Positions 34,081 to 47,300 of a DNA stretch of 64,000 nucleotides are shown here, one piece after another. Both the position numbers and the translations under genes were made by a program. The DNA is from Neoechinorhynchus agilis (Eukaryota; Acanthocephala). The stretch is taken from contig CM121343.1 in assembly GCA_051530055.1 (NCBI GenBank), positions 4,650,001 to 4,714,000 of the forward strand, in the 5' to 3' direction. The stretch's first letter is position 1; every line of letters starts with the position of its first letter. The notes beneath the pieces were generated by a model. That model was not told where the DNA came from and did no database searches. It worked only from the letters and a program-made list of their open reading frames with translations.

Positions 34081-37000
34081 TTACAGTGCTTCTAACGTTT
34101 TGATGTATTCAATAAATCCACTCTCTTCCTCTTGATCTTCCTCTAATTCAAAATCTCGTACTAAATGGAGGAAAAGAATATCATCGCAAATTTCGAATTG
34201 ACTCACTTGAATAGTTAATTCCACGTTCCCGGATCAACATGCAAACAACTACCAGAAGTAGAAGCAAGATACTAATTGTTACGACAACGCCGATAAACCA
34301 CGAAGAACGGGAGATCTCAGTGCTCGTAAATTCTAAAGAATTAAATGTACGCAAACATTGTGAGTTTAAACAACATTAAAATGAACAATATTGTAACATT
34401 ACTGTTTTTGTATATTCCAAAAAAAATCAGGGCTCAAATGCTCAAAATGCGAGAGTAAAAAGTTTGTATATACAATAAGACTTTTGCGTTTATAGCAAAT
34501 GAACCATTTTGTGTACACTGTAACGCAGGGAATTTGCTTTTTTATTTTCCGATTGTTCACATTCCTTATCATTAACGGTCTTGTGATCATTTTCGAATTA
34601 AAGGATCCATTTCTTATCAAGCATTTCTATTTGTATTATTTTATTTTAGATAGCATACTATAATGATGAAATAAGATGTAAAATAAGTTTATGTAAGTGG
34701 TATTAATTGATCAATAACGATTGGGGAATCATAGTTACTATGCTCGCCAATACAATTTAGTGATTTATGTAGGCAACACAAGTCTAACTCAATCTTTCGA
34801 TATTCAAGGGATGTTTTTAGGTGGAAGTGGCTACCTGACATACAACCGAACACCTAAAAGTTAACTTAAAAACTACTAATCAAGAGACAATTTAAAGGGC
34901 ATTAAAGCTCTTTAAATGTTTAACGACAACACTTGAATAATATTTAACAGACGACATACTCGTTCCAGCGGTTCTTATTACGACTGGATCGCTGACGGTG
35001 CCATTCTGGATTCCGTCGGAAGCAACCAATATAATTTCGTAGTCCGTTTCCACATCCAGATTATAGAGAAGAATAAAATTGCGCATCGTTTCACCGAGGG
35101 TATATTCGTATATGCCCAAATCCCCGGTTTCTAAATCAGAAGGATTTTACATCGAATCATAACTTTAGATACTAGCCCTTTCGTCTATACTTTACAAAAT
35201 ACATTGCGCCCGGTACTGGCATAGTGAACGGATTCCAAGTAACATTGGCCGTGGTTTCAGTGATATCTTTTACTCGCGGACGCGGCTTTGAGGGTGCTAT
35301 TCTCAGTTTGTGGGGTATATTACATGTCAAAGTGGGAAAATCAAACCGTTCGATTCGCCAATCGTCAATATGCCAACCGCCGGTACCTCTGATCGACCTT
35401 TTGATGTGAAGGCTCTTATCTCGAATCTGTATAACGATTTCGGAATGAGGCCGCCAGCAATATATGACCGAATGTTTGCATCGGATATATCTTCATGTGG
35501 ATGAATATCACTCATACTGTGCATACTACGCATATGTATTAAGGATCAATAATTAAATTCTTAAGTAAAATTACCCTTCGACGCATCGTATCCTAATGAA
35601 ATATCCTAGAATGTTGCCATGTGGGTCATTAGGAGGCTTCCACATAGCCTTGAGGCCATTAATGCCGAAGGGGACTACCTTAAGGTTTAGCACGACACCG
35701 GGTTTGCCTTCAGGCATTTTGAATTTTATCTATAAAAATCAATTTGGTAGAAGAAACCAATCTGGGCAAGAGTAAAGCACTCACTGGGTAAGAAGGTTCG
35801 CCTATAAATCGGTCATTCATTACCGCTATTCGGGCAGTAATGTCCGACCATGGTGTTAGAGTATCAACGATCGCACTTGATACATTTCCCAAGATTATCT
35901 CATTGAGCGTACATCGTGTGCCACATTGATCCCGGTAATGATAGATCTACATGATGTCGAATACTGCAAGTATATAAATTTGGATTATACCAATTAATAT
36001 GAATTTTTATGGGACGCTAACGAACTAATCTAAGAAAATAGTAATTTTAAGCTATAGTTTCCTTTATTTTATACTCGATCCTACGAAATGTACACCATTT
36101 TTACGCGTCTGAAATCGCAAACCGTGGCACAAGTCGTCTGAGTAAAAACAACAGAATAATACAATGACGTTCATAAACTACTCTCAATTAAAAAATTAAA
36201 TGATCTCGTTTTTAAATTTATTCTTTATATACTGATGCAACAAAACACCCCCCCCCATTACATACAACAAAGCCTTTGAGTCGACCATAAAGTCGAGCTA
36301 TCTCAGCTGATTTCGTGATGTAGTTCCAGGAAAATTGGGCCGTGTTTCCGTTAAGTATTGCTACAACTCGGAAACTTGGTAATATATAACGAGGACCTGT
36401 TAAGATAGCGAATGCTTAAGGATAGACAAACCGCTATCACAATCTTACGCCCTTCGCCTGAGAAACCAATATAAACTTTGGGTTCTTCGGCTGTACCGTT
36501 GTCCCGATCATAATATCCATTTCTCGCAGCAACAGAAAACTCATAAGACTCATAAGGAGTACTTCCATTGATATCAAAATAATGAGTATCATGATCAAGC
36601 TGCACAAGAGCGAGGATATCACCCTTCCGACGCCATTGAATTTCATACCAGAATGCTGGTGCATTCCAATCAGATTTTTTAAGAGGCTAAATTATAAATT
36701 CACTTGGATTACACAATAATGAAGCTGGCTAATAAAACTTACTGTCCAAGTGATTCTTAATCCTGCGGTTATGTGCCCTGTACTTTTAACATTTTCCGGA
36801 TGTCTCTTGGGGGCACAAGGTGCAGTAGTGCACATCGTCTCCGACGGCGAACTTGGTTCAGATGCACCATGTCGATTATATGCGATCACCCTGAAGGTGA
36901 TATTAGCCCAACATGTCAAATTGACTTTCAAATCAGTCTGGGAAGACGGAATATGGGATGTTTCGTACTCTTAATTTGGGTTTATCAACGTAATCATTTA

Positions 37001-40000
37001 AATTACTAAGTGAATACCTTCTTGAGATGGAATAATGGTTCGGTGACTACCATGAACAAATATTTCCTCTGTTGATTCCCTTATTTGTGTAATTCGAAAC
37101 TCCGTCCAATCATTTGGTTCGAAGCTAGTTTTGTACTGAACTTTGTAAAATAGGACCGGTGCATAGTTGTCAGCTAAGCCAACGATTGTTAGTGCCCTGA
37201 ATGTTCTTCCTAACCTGGGCTTCTCCATTGAATATTTGCTCTCCTGTCATTGCCACATACAACACTCAAAATCTGAGGAGCTTCAGGAACGTCTTGTACA
37301 AGAAGCGTGGCGCCTTCAGTCGCATTGTCCAGTTTTGTTCGAACGCCACATGAATAAAAACCGGTATCTGTATGTCGTGCAGACAATATCTTCAAAGAAT
37401 TCTGGTCGTTTTCATCGATGATCATTCTGCGGTTTGAACTGATCAACCGGTTGTCTTTATACCACTCATAAACGACCCCTAATTTAAGGTCATGATCCGC
37501 CGTACACCTGAAGACCACGAGAGATCCTCGTTTCACATCCTGATTCATCGGTCGTATTTTTATTTTTGTCTTTAGACGAACAATCAATGATCGATTTGCA
37601 CTGACTGATCCCAATTCGTTTGAAAGTAGACATGAGTATATTCCTGCATCAGACAGTTTAACCTTGTCTATCTCTAATGTCCCCTTCAGCGCATCTAATT
37701 TGTGCCTAAAAAATATTTCATTTAACTTTTTGTATCGCACGCGCAAACATTTACCTTTCGTCATTTCGAATTCTTTTCCTTCTGAATTTCCAATCAAGTC
37801 TAGGAGCCGGAACTGCAAAATAATCACATTTGATAACAACATGAGAGCCCTCAACATGCTCATACTCATCATACTCGGAACCCACTTTAGGCGCCTGCGC
37901 TTCAAAAATGAACGAAATATGATAACTTTTGAAGTTTTTAATTACACTTACAAATCACATTCAGATAGGCATTTGCATGGAGGAAACCCCTTGTTTTACT
38001 CGTAACATTGCATTGAATCACACTTGTATCGTTCTGATTCGTTCGTCTTATAGTTAGCGTATTATGTCCAATGGACCAACGTTCATCTACAGTTGGATCT
38101 ATTTTTAAAGGTTTTCCATTTTTGAACCATTGAACGGTATACACCGCCGTTATTTGTGTTGTTAATGCCCAAGGTAGATGTGGCTCGCAAACAAACGAAA
38201 CTGTTGTATTAGGAACCGCATTCATATTCGTTGGCTTAGCTCTCCATCTGAGCATCTCGTTCACTCTGATATTCATACTATGTGAGCGGATCCCATAGTC
38301 TATATGTTCATCAGTATATGCAAACTTTATATGCACTCACCGTTAAACCCGTGACACTCATAAACGCCAGAGTCACTAGGTTGAGCATTCAGTATCACGA
38401 GCTCCTGACCTTCATTGTTGAACATAAATCGAGCCTTAGGCATCATGTTACATCAGAGGTCCCCAATATGTGTTTAAAGATGGTCCAATTTACGCAAAAA
38501 ATAAATCGAAATCTTTGAATAAATTTAATCGAAAATTTAGCAAGGGGTTAACATTTTAAAATGTTCTCTAACTGTTACACAATTGGCAACTTTCGCAATG
38601 AATAAAATACTAGATTTTAGTTCCGTAAACGCTTCGGAATAAACACTCCGGATATAGAAACGTAAATTGTTTAATACGATTTATTTTCAGAATTGCTCTC
38701 CTATGAGCACCAGTATATTGAAAGGCAAATGGCCGATACGTTTTAAGTATTTAATAATTTCCGATACATTGTTGAAGACTAGCAGGAGTGTAATTGAGCT
38801 GGACAAGCTTATGAATAGAATGAAATATCTATAATCAAAATTTAATTAATTAATTGCGTTAAAACTACAGCTGCCGTCTAAGAGAAAGCTACAGCGGCGC
38901 AGGACCTGGTCAATCAATTGTCCAAGAGATTGAGACGAATCACTGGTGATCCGAGGGCAGGAGCATTTCTCCTGCAAAACATAAGTCTGGCTGTGCAACA
39001 CGGGGGCGAAGGCTGCATCCGTCCTTTCGACCATCACAACACAAGGACGGCAGCTGAGTGATCCAGAGCGGCGGTGTGAGTGATATAACGCTAATTAAAA
39101 TTCATCATCTTAAATGAATCTCTTGCATGATAAAATCAGAATTAGAAAGCAAAGAAATGGTATTAAAAAAGGAAATTTTGAATTTTTTGTTTAAGATTTG
39201 TTTACATTTTTGGGGACGTCTGCTTGACCGCCTTGCCTCTTCCATATTGTCAGTGGAATATTTTTTCCTGCAAATATACATTTTAACCTTACCGTTTGTC
39301 CAGAACGATACTCCAAGTTCTTTTCAGATGACCACAGTAGATATGGATGTTTCTGTAGACTTGTAGCTAAATTTCAATAATGAATCAATATGTCAAATGA
39401 AGTTTAGAATAATTTAAACACTAACAGCCAACTATTTTAAGCTCATTTGTTACACTTTTCCGCACTAATCCTAATTCATGATTATAAGCATTGCAAATAT
39501 AAAACCGATTGTCAACGTGATTACGGTTAACACCAATGATATACAAACGACCTATTGCATTTAAATGATTTTCAAAAACTTAGAAAAATGTTACCATTGT
39601 GATCCCGAGTCACAGACGATGTATGACCAACCATCGATTCGACACCAGAACCATCTTGGCTTGTCGATAAAGTCCAATAAATACTAGCGTCAGGCACACT
39701 GTCAGGTGCATCACAGTCGAGTATGGCGATTCCGCCTAGTTCCACACTCTTCTGTCTCGGATTCATTTCGCGGAAAGCTCCCAACGCTAAAGAAATTATG
39801 TTATTGCATGCTCTTAAATACTTTCCAATGTAGCTTTTCATTTCAAAATTAAAAGTCAAACTCGTGTCACTAACCTGCCAAACGCAGCTTTGAAATTTGC
39901 GAGACGGCGGTACCAAGTTCGTTGCTCGCTTTGCATTGGTAGTATCCTTCATCCACCAATGCAGGTTCAGTGATCAATAAACGGCCATTTGAGCCATGGA

Positions 40001-40228
40001 CTATAATTCGTTCATCGTCGGCAGAACCTGGATTCAAGACTTTACCGTCCTTAAACCACTCGTATCTGTTATGTACTTTGTGATTTAGTTTTTCCGAATT
40101 AGAGTTGCTTACTTATACTTACACTGGTGGTGGATTGGCGTCAGCTTTACATCCTATCTCGAGCATCATTTTAGGAATGGCTATGATTTGACTCGATGGT
40201 TGCAAGGTCAATGTAGGCGGTGTATTTA
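34081..40228 (-). CDS. Nrg: Neuroglian/L1CAM-family neural adhesion molecule (5' incomplete)
   Basis: Minus-strand exons: 40228-40123, 40065-39875, 39786-39595, 39551-39426, 39366-39206, 38434-38341, 38299-37952, 37899-37755, 37705-37215, 37173-37018, 36969-36743, 36686-36449, 36396-36266, 35946-35785, 35729-35575, 35525 to about 35357, two FN3-5 exons (about 35302-35180 and 35135-34960), 34332-34207 and 34160-34081. Domain order is six Ig-like then five FN3 domains. Family landmarks include YEWFKDGK, DVPEAPQ, DNYAPVLFYKVQYKTSF, CWANITFRVIAYNRHGASEP and FIGVVVTISILLLLLVVV. L1-type proteins mediate axon adhesion and anchor ankyrin through a tail FIG[QA]Y motif. Here the tail is only about 35 residues and has FIEY instead. 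The signal-peptide exon was not found. A non-LTR fragment sits in the intron between the two Ig3 exons. Confidence 0.88.
38870..39095 (+). pseudogene. 3'-end fragment of the restriction-like-endonuclease non-LTR element, inside a Neuroglian intron
   Basis: Plus-strand reading gives AQDLVNQLSKRLRR, ITGDPRAGAFLLQNISLAVQHG, the C-terminal tail of the family's endonuclease region. It is followed by a noncoding tail (gcagctgagtgatccagagcgg) shared with the copy at 63.6 kb. It lies antisense in the intron between 39206 and 38434. Confidence 0.8.
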
Positions 40229-41894
40229 CTAAACACATTAAACTAGGATGAAACAAGGATTTGAACCGACTACTAGTTCGGTACCTTGTATAGAATTGAA
40301 TTTGTGTAAGCGTAACAAAAGAAGAACGACAATCATACTCGTTTCTTAATCATAACAAAGAAGGCGATGATTTTGATGATAAGCGGATTATTATTTTGGT
40401 AGCAAAGATCGCAAAAAACCCACACCCCACTTCTAAAAAATTAACAAAGTAGACGTAACGAAAGTAGCCCGGGATTATTTCAAACTATTTATTAATTCAT
40501 TTCTATCAGGCTTTTTGACCCTGCCCTCAAGGGGAAAATTTTCCATGCCTTTCGTCGTAAATGTGCACGAAGATACGAGCAACATGGGTTTAAAAGTTAT
40601 CGAGGGACCTAAATGCACCTGAACGCAACAGGAATTAATTTTAAATGATACATTAAGTTTTTTCCTTCACAAATTCAAGGAATGCTTACATAGGATTAAG
40701 AAATATTAAATGAAATTTTTAATGCTACGCGATTGCTGATGGTACTAAGAGTGTCATACTTGCGACTGATAAGTGGATCAAGAGTGGGCGAAGCGCTTTG
40801 TTGGATGAGTTTGGCGTGCGCCATAGGCAATAAAAGAGAGAAAATGCGAAACACTTTAGTGACAAATTAAGGTTCGGGGGTCTCTTAATGCATAAGATGG
40901 CAAGAACCTGATATATATTATGGTATAGTAAACTTATGGCTCCAACAGGTCATTTCGGAAATTTAGTCCACGATTACCTCGATGGATTCGGTTGCATGGA
41001 ACTATACCCTTATGAGTTCAGAACTCCGCGAATTATAATATCCATAGATTCGATAGTATCGGTACCGCGACTATTATGGCTTTCGCTGCTTTATACAAGA
41101 GCCATGTCGAGAATCGATATTTTTTATAGAGGATATAATCGTCAGTGGAGATTTCCCTATTACACCAATATATAAAAGTTGAGAACGCATTGTCCACCAT
41201 CTTCACTTTTGGAAGAAAATTCTTGTAAATCAGGCATTGTCCCACTCAGCAACTGCAATCATGAAATTGAGCATTTGATTGGGAAGTTGATCCAAATAGG
41301 TGACTAGTGACGCTAGGATGGGAAATCTAGGGTTTCTAACGTGATTTATAAGGAGATTTAAATGTTGCGAGCAGGAAACTACATTTACAAAGTAGAATTC
41401 ACAAATTATAGTGCCAAATAGTTTTTAACACTGGAGAAGTCAGACCATGATTTAGGGCATCGATAGTAAAAATGAAGCGTGATAAATAAACATATATAAG
41501 CGCCAACTTTTTTCGCGTTTGGTCACAATATGTTGGCCGTTTTAACTTTATGGCATAAACGTTATACAGGAAAGTCATTTAGAAGAGCAAAATCGAAAAT
41601 TCTCTTAGAGAAGAGTTTAAATTAAAGTTATTTAACATGTATTTTCGTTTCTCAAGCATTCGTGAACTATTTATAGACAATTCAGATACGGACCTTCTTT
41701 TGTCGTCGAACCCTTCGACGAAAACGTCTTGGCAATCGAAAAAGAGAAATGCAATACCCTTAGCTGTGCGCAATAGCACGTTTTCGGGAGAAATGGCAAT
41801 CAATGGAGCTTAAGAATGAGTTGTCGTCGTCGTCTTATAGATCACAGAGATAAATAGAACGTTAATTTGTATGAAGGAAGAGGGGATTTAAGAT

Positions 41895-42133
41895 GGTGGT
41901 GGTGGTGGTGGTGGTGGTGGTGGTGGTGGTGGTGGTGGTGGTGGTGGTGGTGGTGGTGGTGGTGGTGGTGGTGGTGGTGGTGGTGGTGGTGGTGGTGGTG
42001 GTGGTGGTGGTGGTGGTGGTGGTGGTGGTGGTGGTGGTGGTGGTGGTGGTGGTGGTGGTGGTGGTGGTGGTGGTGGTGGTGGTGGTGGTGGTGGTGGTGG
42101 TGGTGGTGGTGGTGGTGGTGGTGGTGGTGGTGG
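41895..42133. repeat. (GGT)n microsatellite, about 80 uninterrupted units
   Basis: About 239 bases of pure GGT/ACC repeat. The long poly-His, poly-Pro, poly-Trp and poly-Val reading frames here are simply the repeat translated and are not genes. Purity over this length suggests a recent, unstable expansion. Confidence 0.97.
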
Positions 42134-42504
42134 AAATCGTTCAACTGAGTGCACATCACGGATGAGTGGAGATTTGACACATTTGATGTGAAATGCGCGT
42201 TACGAGTGTGAATGGATCGATGTGGCTTATTCACACCTATGTTTTTGTGAAAAACAAAAAAGAACGTACCTTCAAATTTAAGTCCGCTCATCGCGCACAT
42301 TTGAACAGTAAGAGAGAACGAAGAGGAGGACAACGCCTACTTCACTAAGACATAGTAATTGCTAAATCTTTTGTGACAGAATAATCGGCACATTTCTCTT
42401 TTGCCCTGGCACAGCATTCACAGGCGGCACCGTCACACACACAAAAAAAACACTTAACGAAATTGCTCCGCACATATTCGAGTGTATCACGATGTGGTTG
42501 TTCG

Positions 42505-42528
42505 CAGCAGCAGCAGCAGCAGCAGCAG
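42505..42528. repeat. (CAG)8 microsatellite
   Basis: Eight CAG units in otherwise unannotated sequence with locally raised GC. No coding exon could be tied to it. Confidence 0.9.
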
Positions 42529-44393
42529 TCGAGGCGGCGGGGTGTATTTTCGCGAGACGGGGGACTCGGCAAAGGAACGCAAATGTGGATTAGTTTCAAT
42601 GGGTTGCACACCATTGAGGGACAACTGTTTTCACAGCAACAGCATAATAGATATACGCGGGCCTTCTCCTACCCCACCCCTATGTGCTCCTGCGCAATTC
42701 GGAAAAAGCGACTGTCAATCCATCAAGGAGAAAGACGTGAGCGTAGAAAAAAATTGTTACAGCTAATTTTAAGTGCATTGTTGCACCCATTGCACTTGGC
42801 GTATTGTTGCTAATTAAAGGGTTGCCGGAGGGACAGAAATGGCACTATGGAGGTTTCAACACCTCCAACCGTGCGAAGTATCAAAAATGGACAACTACTT
42901 TAATAAAACAATCCACAATAACAAGTGCCTACTGTTGTTTAGCCGAATCAAAAATTGTGCCGATCTAAAAAATATATCGACTTTTATCTATTTGCTCATC
43001 CAAAATATATTAGCGATCAAGCAGCTTTTCTAATTGACGCATCGAAACATGTCACTTTGATTGTACACATTTTAGCCCTCTGAAAACTGAACGGCCTTTG
43101 CGTCAATATTTGACAGAACACGTCCGCAACGCACTGAGTCCGGTCGCAAAATCGTGGCTACATCATGGGCAATGCACCACTCAGAGTGCTACAGCGACGG
43201 AGTAGCTCTCCACGCGAGTTGGTGGAACTATCTACCTTGCCGCAAACAATGTGAGAAGAGTTCTGGACATGAGCTCGACAAAGCCCCAGAACTGTTCAAT
43301 AAAGCGGGACGAACTTTCCTCTTTGATGTCGCTATTTTAACACACTTTGCGTCTCCATCCGTCTTTGTAGATTCCTGAGCGTAAGTCATACGACGGCGAA
43401 TCTCTATTTTTATCATTACAACAGCCCTCTTCCAAGTGCCAATTTTCGAAAACACAACTTAATCAACCATGAGACTGGAAAATCACGTAGTATTTTACAA
43501 GATTCCAAATAACGAGAAGAACGGTAATGTTCAAATTGGGGGTTTATAAACGCCAACGAACTAAAGATCTTGAACGATTTAGCAAAAGCGCGAGTTTCTA
43601 TGCAGTCGCTACAGATTAGAAAGCTCCGTTTAAAATACCATTGGAAGCATTATTACCATCGGTTTAGTTGACAGTGACCTATCGCTTAGATCAAGTAACC
43701 AAACAGAGGATACAAAAATTAAACATTGAGACCTGCAGAAGTGATGAAAAATAAAGATTATACTCATGTTGCCCAATATTGAAAAAGATTCGTAGAGTAA
43801 TACTCAGAATCTCTCGGTGGGCAAGCAGCAATAAAGAACGTTAAGATCTCAAGACTTTCAGGACACATTTCTAAACCAAAATCTTCACGCCTCTTTCAAT
43901 TATATTTCGCATTTCAGAAAAGTAAAAGTGGAAAAGTACAGCGACTTTTAATAGTCATTTGATATTTAGACTATCACATTTCCTCGAAACCCTCTACTCA
44001 TCAGTATAATTAAATAAACCCATTTGTTAACAAGTTTAAATTATGAGATGATCATCTAGCAACACCATTTCAATGAATTTTATTAATAGTTATAAAAATA
44101 AACATAGTTTACGATCACTTAACAGGAAACAGAAAACTTCAAGTTTATCGCTAAATTGCAGTTTAAACTTGTTATAAAATGGTCACCAAAAAGTAATTTT
44201 AGTGAGCGGCATTAAAAATTTACTCATGTGCACCGCAAGTAAAATTATATATCTACAAAATGAACAAACAATAATCACTTGATTTAATTTTACAAATCGC
44301 ACACGTCTTCACTAGTCCGGGTGAATAAGATAACAACAACATGAAGAGAGTATTGACAAAACAAGTTTACTGTGACAAACAGTGAAAGAGAAA

Positions 44394-47300
44394 CTATAAC
44401 CCAAATTGATAGATGCGTCCACTTTCAGTTCCAACATAGAAAAAACGGTGATGTCTAAATAGAAAACGATAAAATTTAGCTGAATAAAAAATTAGTGCTA
44501 AACTCACCTTGGAATATGAACAGCTGTGATGGATGATCCTTTGTCACAGAACGATTGATTGAGGTTGAACTTTGCAGCCAAAACGAGTGATCGTTTCCAT
44601 TTACATCCAGCTTTCAGTGGTTTATCCGATCCATATTCGGTACTCAGATCGATACTTAAGCGATTTACTTCTTCATCGAATCTTCCTCTCCATAGACGAT
44701 GAAAATGGTGGTGAGCGTTGCCTTGTCGATTCACTTGATTTTGGTTGACATGAGAACTGGCCTGCTGTAAATCATCTCGGGTAATGAATATGAAATCGCC
44801 ATCGTTGTTATCATCGTCGCAATCAAAGTAATCATGGAATTTTTGTCCACTCGATGAACTATATTCGATTTCATCTTTGGCCTGAACAAACTTTAAACGC
44901 CAGAGCATCACAAGCCCATCCGTAGTGCCACAAACAATCACATTGTCCGAATCCCAATCGTAGATCGTGGTCACATCTAGGTTTGAGAGCTTAAACATTC
45001 TAGCGAGATCACTTCTTCGGATATCAATTTTGGCTAACAAATAGCCATTCACAGTCCACACAAATAGCTCATAATCAGTGCATGATACAATATCGGCCGT
45101 CTGACGATTAATCCTTACCGCATTCAGAGTCACGCTTTGTCCACCATCCTCGGAGTGAACAAGTTGTCTAACGAAGCTAAACTTGTTTATATCCCAAATG
45201 ATTGCTATTGAATCCGACGATCCGGAAACGATGATTCGATGATGATCACAAACATCGAGTGATGTTACTTTCCCGACCATATGATGACCAGTTAATTTCG
45301 CGAGCAAATCAAATCTATATTCAGATGAAAGTTTAAACACGTAAACAATCGAATCGCCGCCGCCGATGATAACATAATTAGGAATAGTGCAAAGGCAACT
45401 GATCCCCGAAGGAACAAGACTTTTCTCACTCGTGAAAATTGTCTTGTCCGATTCAATAAGACCAATGCGTATACCGCCATCATCGTAATCCCAATCAATA
45501 TATCGACGTGAAGTGCTAGACGACGAGTTGGTAACTGCCAACGACGTTCGTTTTTGAGGGAATGCAATCACTCGTGAATTATTATGGAACGATACGATCT
45601 TCCCACATGGAACTCCGATTGGCTTGAAGTCACGCACGACAGTGACCTTGAGTTTATGGATAGCTTTAAAGAATAAATCTTGATTACGGAGGTAGGTGAC
45701 TGTGTTATCATCAGCTATTGAATCCAATAGACGACGCGAAAGCTTTTTTTGGACGTGTGGCTTACGAAATATCTGCTTCGGCACTTGACCAAAGTTGTTT
45801 ATAAAACCAATGGTAGCTTCTTTTGTTGTTGGATCATCTATTGTTTCGAAATCAACTGTACCTTCGTAAAATAGAGGATGAAATACATTGCCGACTTCGA
45901 CTGCGGAGCGTCCTCTTTGTCTAAAGCCAAAGATAAGGTCAATCCACTCATTTAGATGAGCTGATACGTAGTCGCTTTCAAGAGCTGCCCTGTGCAATCT
46001 TATAAACTCAAAAACATCGCCTTTAGCCCATGTGGGTAAAATAACATTATCCACTAGATCGCCGCACTGTTTTTGACCAAAATCGAACTCGTTCGTATTT
46101 AAAAGGAACTCAGTGAGGTAAAAAAATTCAGGAATAAGCTCCTTGACATCTGACATATTGTTACGACTCGCTGAAAGCCAACTCTCCTTTATGCTGTGAA
46201 ACGTCCTATCCGGTAGATCGAAGAGACCACCTTGGAGATTGACCACTACTTGTGAGAATGGTTCCAATCTTATCAGATATGTGGATACAATCATCGCGCT
46301 CGAATAATGAGTATTATAGTGGTAAGGTGTCTGAATTCCATGAGTGTCATAGTTGTTCCAATCGTCAAAACGCTCTTTAAATTTGGCAAACCGCTCGGCT
46401 GACTGAGCGCCCATCGGTTTGCTCAGATCACGAAATGTCTCACAGTTCCTTAAATTCAACCTCGGGGAATCATAATCCGCCAAAATCCAAGGAAACACCG
46501 GATATTGCATCAAGTCATTGTATGAACGACCAGCAATAGTGTTCAAAAACATCAGATATTCGAAATTAGAAATCTCTCCGCGCTCCCACTTTTGAGTCAC
46601 TGATCGCTCTCCCAACAATGATGTCAAAAAAGTGCTTACGATTGAGTACAGATGAGTTTTACCAAAGAATATATTTCAATTTTAAAACTTACCCCTGTTC
46701 GAGCTCAGTAGCGGCACTGCGTTGTCCAAATATCGATTCCTGATTCCTATTAGCTGAAAGATCTCCGGCAAGTGATAAGAAGCGTCTATACATCCGATTT
46801 CGCTGTGACTTAAGAAATGCAAGAAGGACTGTTTGCCCTCCAGATGAGAATATTTCGATCGCATTTCTTTGAAGAAGGTAACGACGTTTGAACACTTCAC
46901 GAATTTCCGCGTAGTCGAACTTCTCACAAAGTGATTTCCTTTAGATACCATTTAACTTTTAAAACATCTACTTTTCTGACTTACTCTTTAGGGTTTTCGC
47001 TCGACTTAGAAGATGTGACCAATCTAGGCAGTACAAAAACTAAACGAGATTGCCTGGCTATAAGATGAAAAATTGCTTACAACGAACAAAATACATACTG
47101 ATCTTCGGAAAGTTGTGATATTCGAACAATTTCGTTATTACGTAGCACTGTATATTCATCGACAAAATAATAAGAATATTGACCAAACAATAGGACTCCT
47201 TCGATAGCATCCACGGGTGTAATACGTGCACATCGACAGTACTCGCGGATCTATATTGTTAAATTAAAAAAAGATAAAAATTCAAACACTGAGATGGTTG

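Larger units (their letters stand above)
40300..44390. other. intergenic region between the Neuroglian-like and WDFY3-like genes
   Basis: Probably includes the 5' flank and possibly missing first exon(s) of the Neuroglian-like gene, plus 3' flank of the WDFY3-like gene. It contains the GGT microsatellite and a CAG run. Open frames at 40936-41175 and 43154-43378 have no recognisable domains. No gene is supported. Confidence 0.4.

Noticed and set aside
41842-42333. Long poly-His, poly-Pro, poly-Trp and poly-Val open frames
   Set aside because: They are translations of the (GGT)n microsatellite in different frames and lack any surrounding gene structure.
43154-43455. Possible small gene on either strand
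   Set aside because: Open on both strands but without recognisable domain, splice context or sequence bias; not enough to support a gene.
42800-44393. Search for a FYVE-encoding exon downstream of the WDFY3-like stop codon
   Set aside because: No minus-strand reading with clustered CxxC pairs and the basic RRHHCR-type core was seen; absence here is by eye only.
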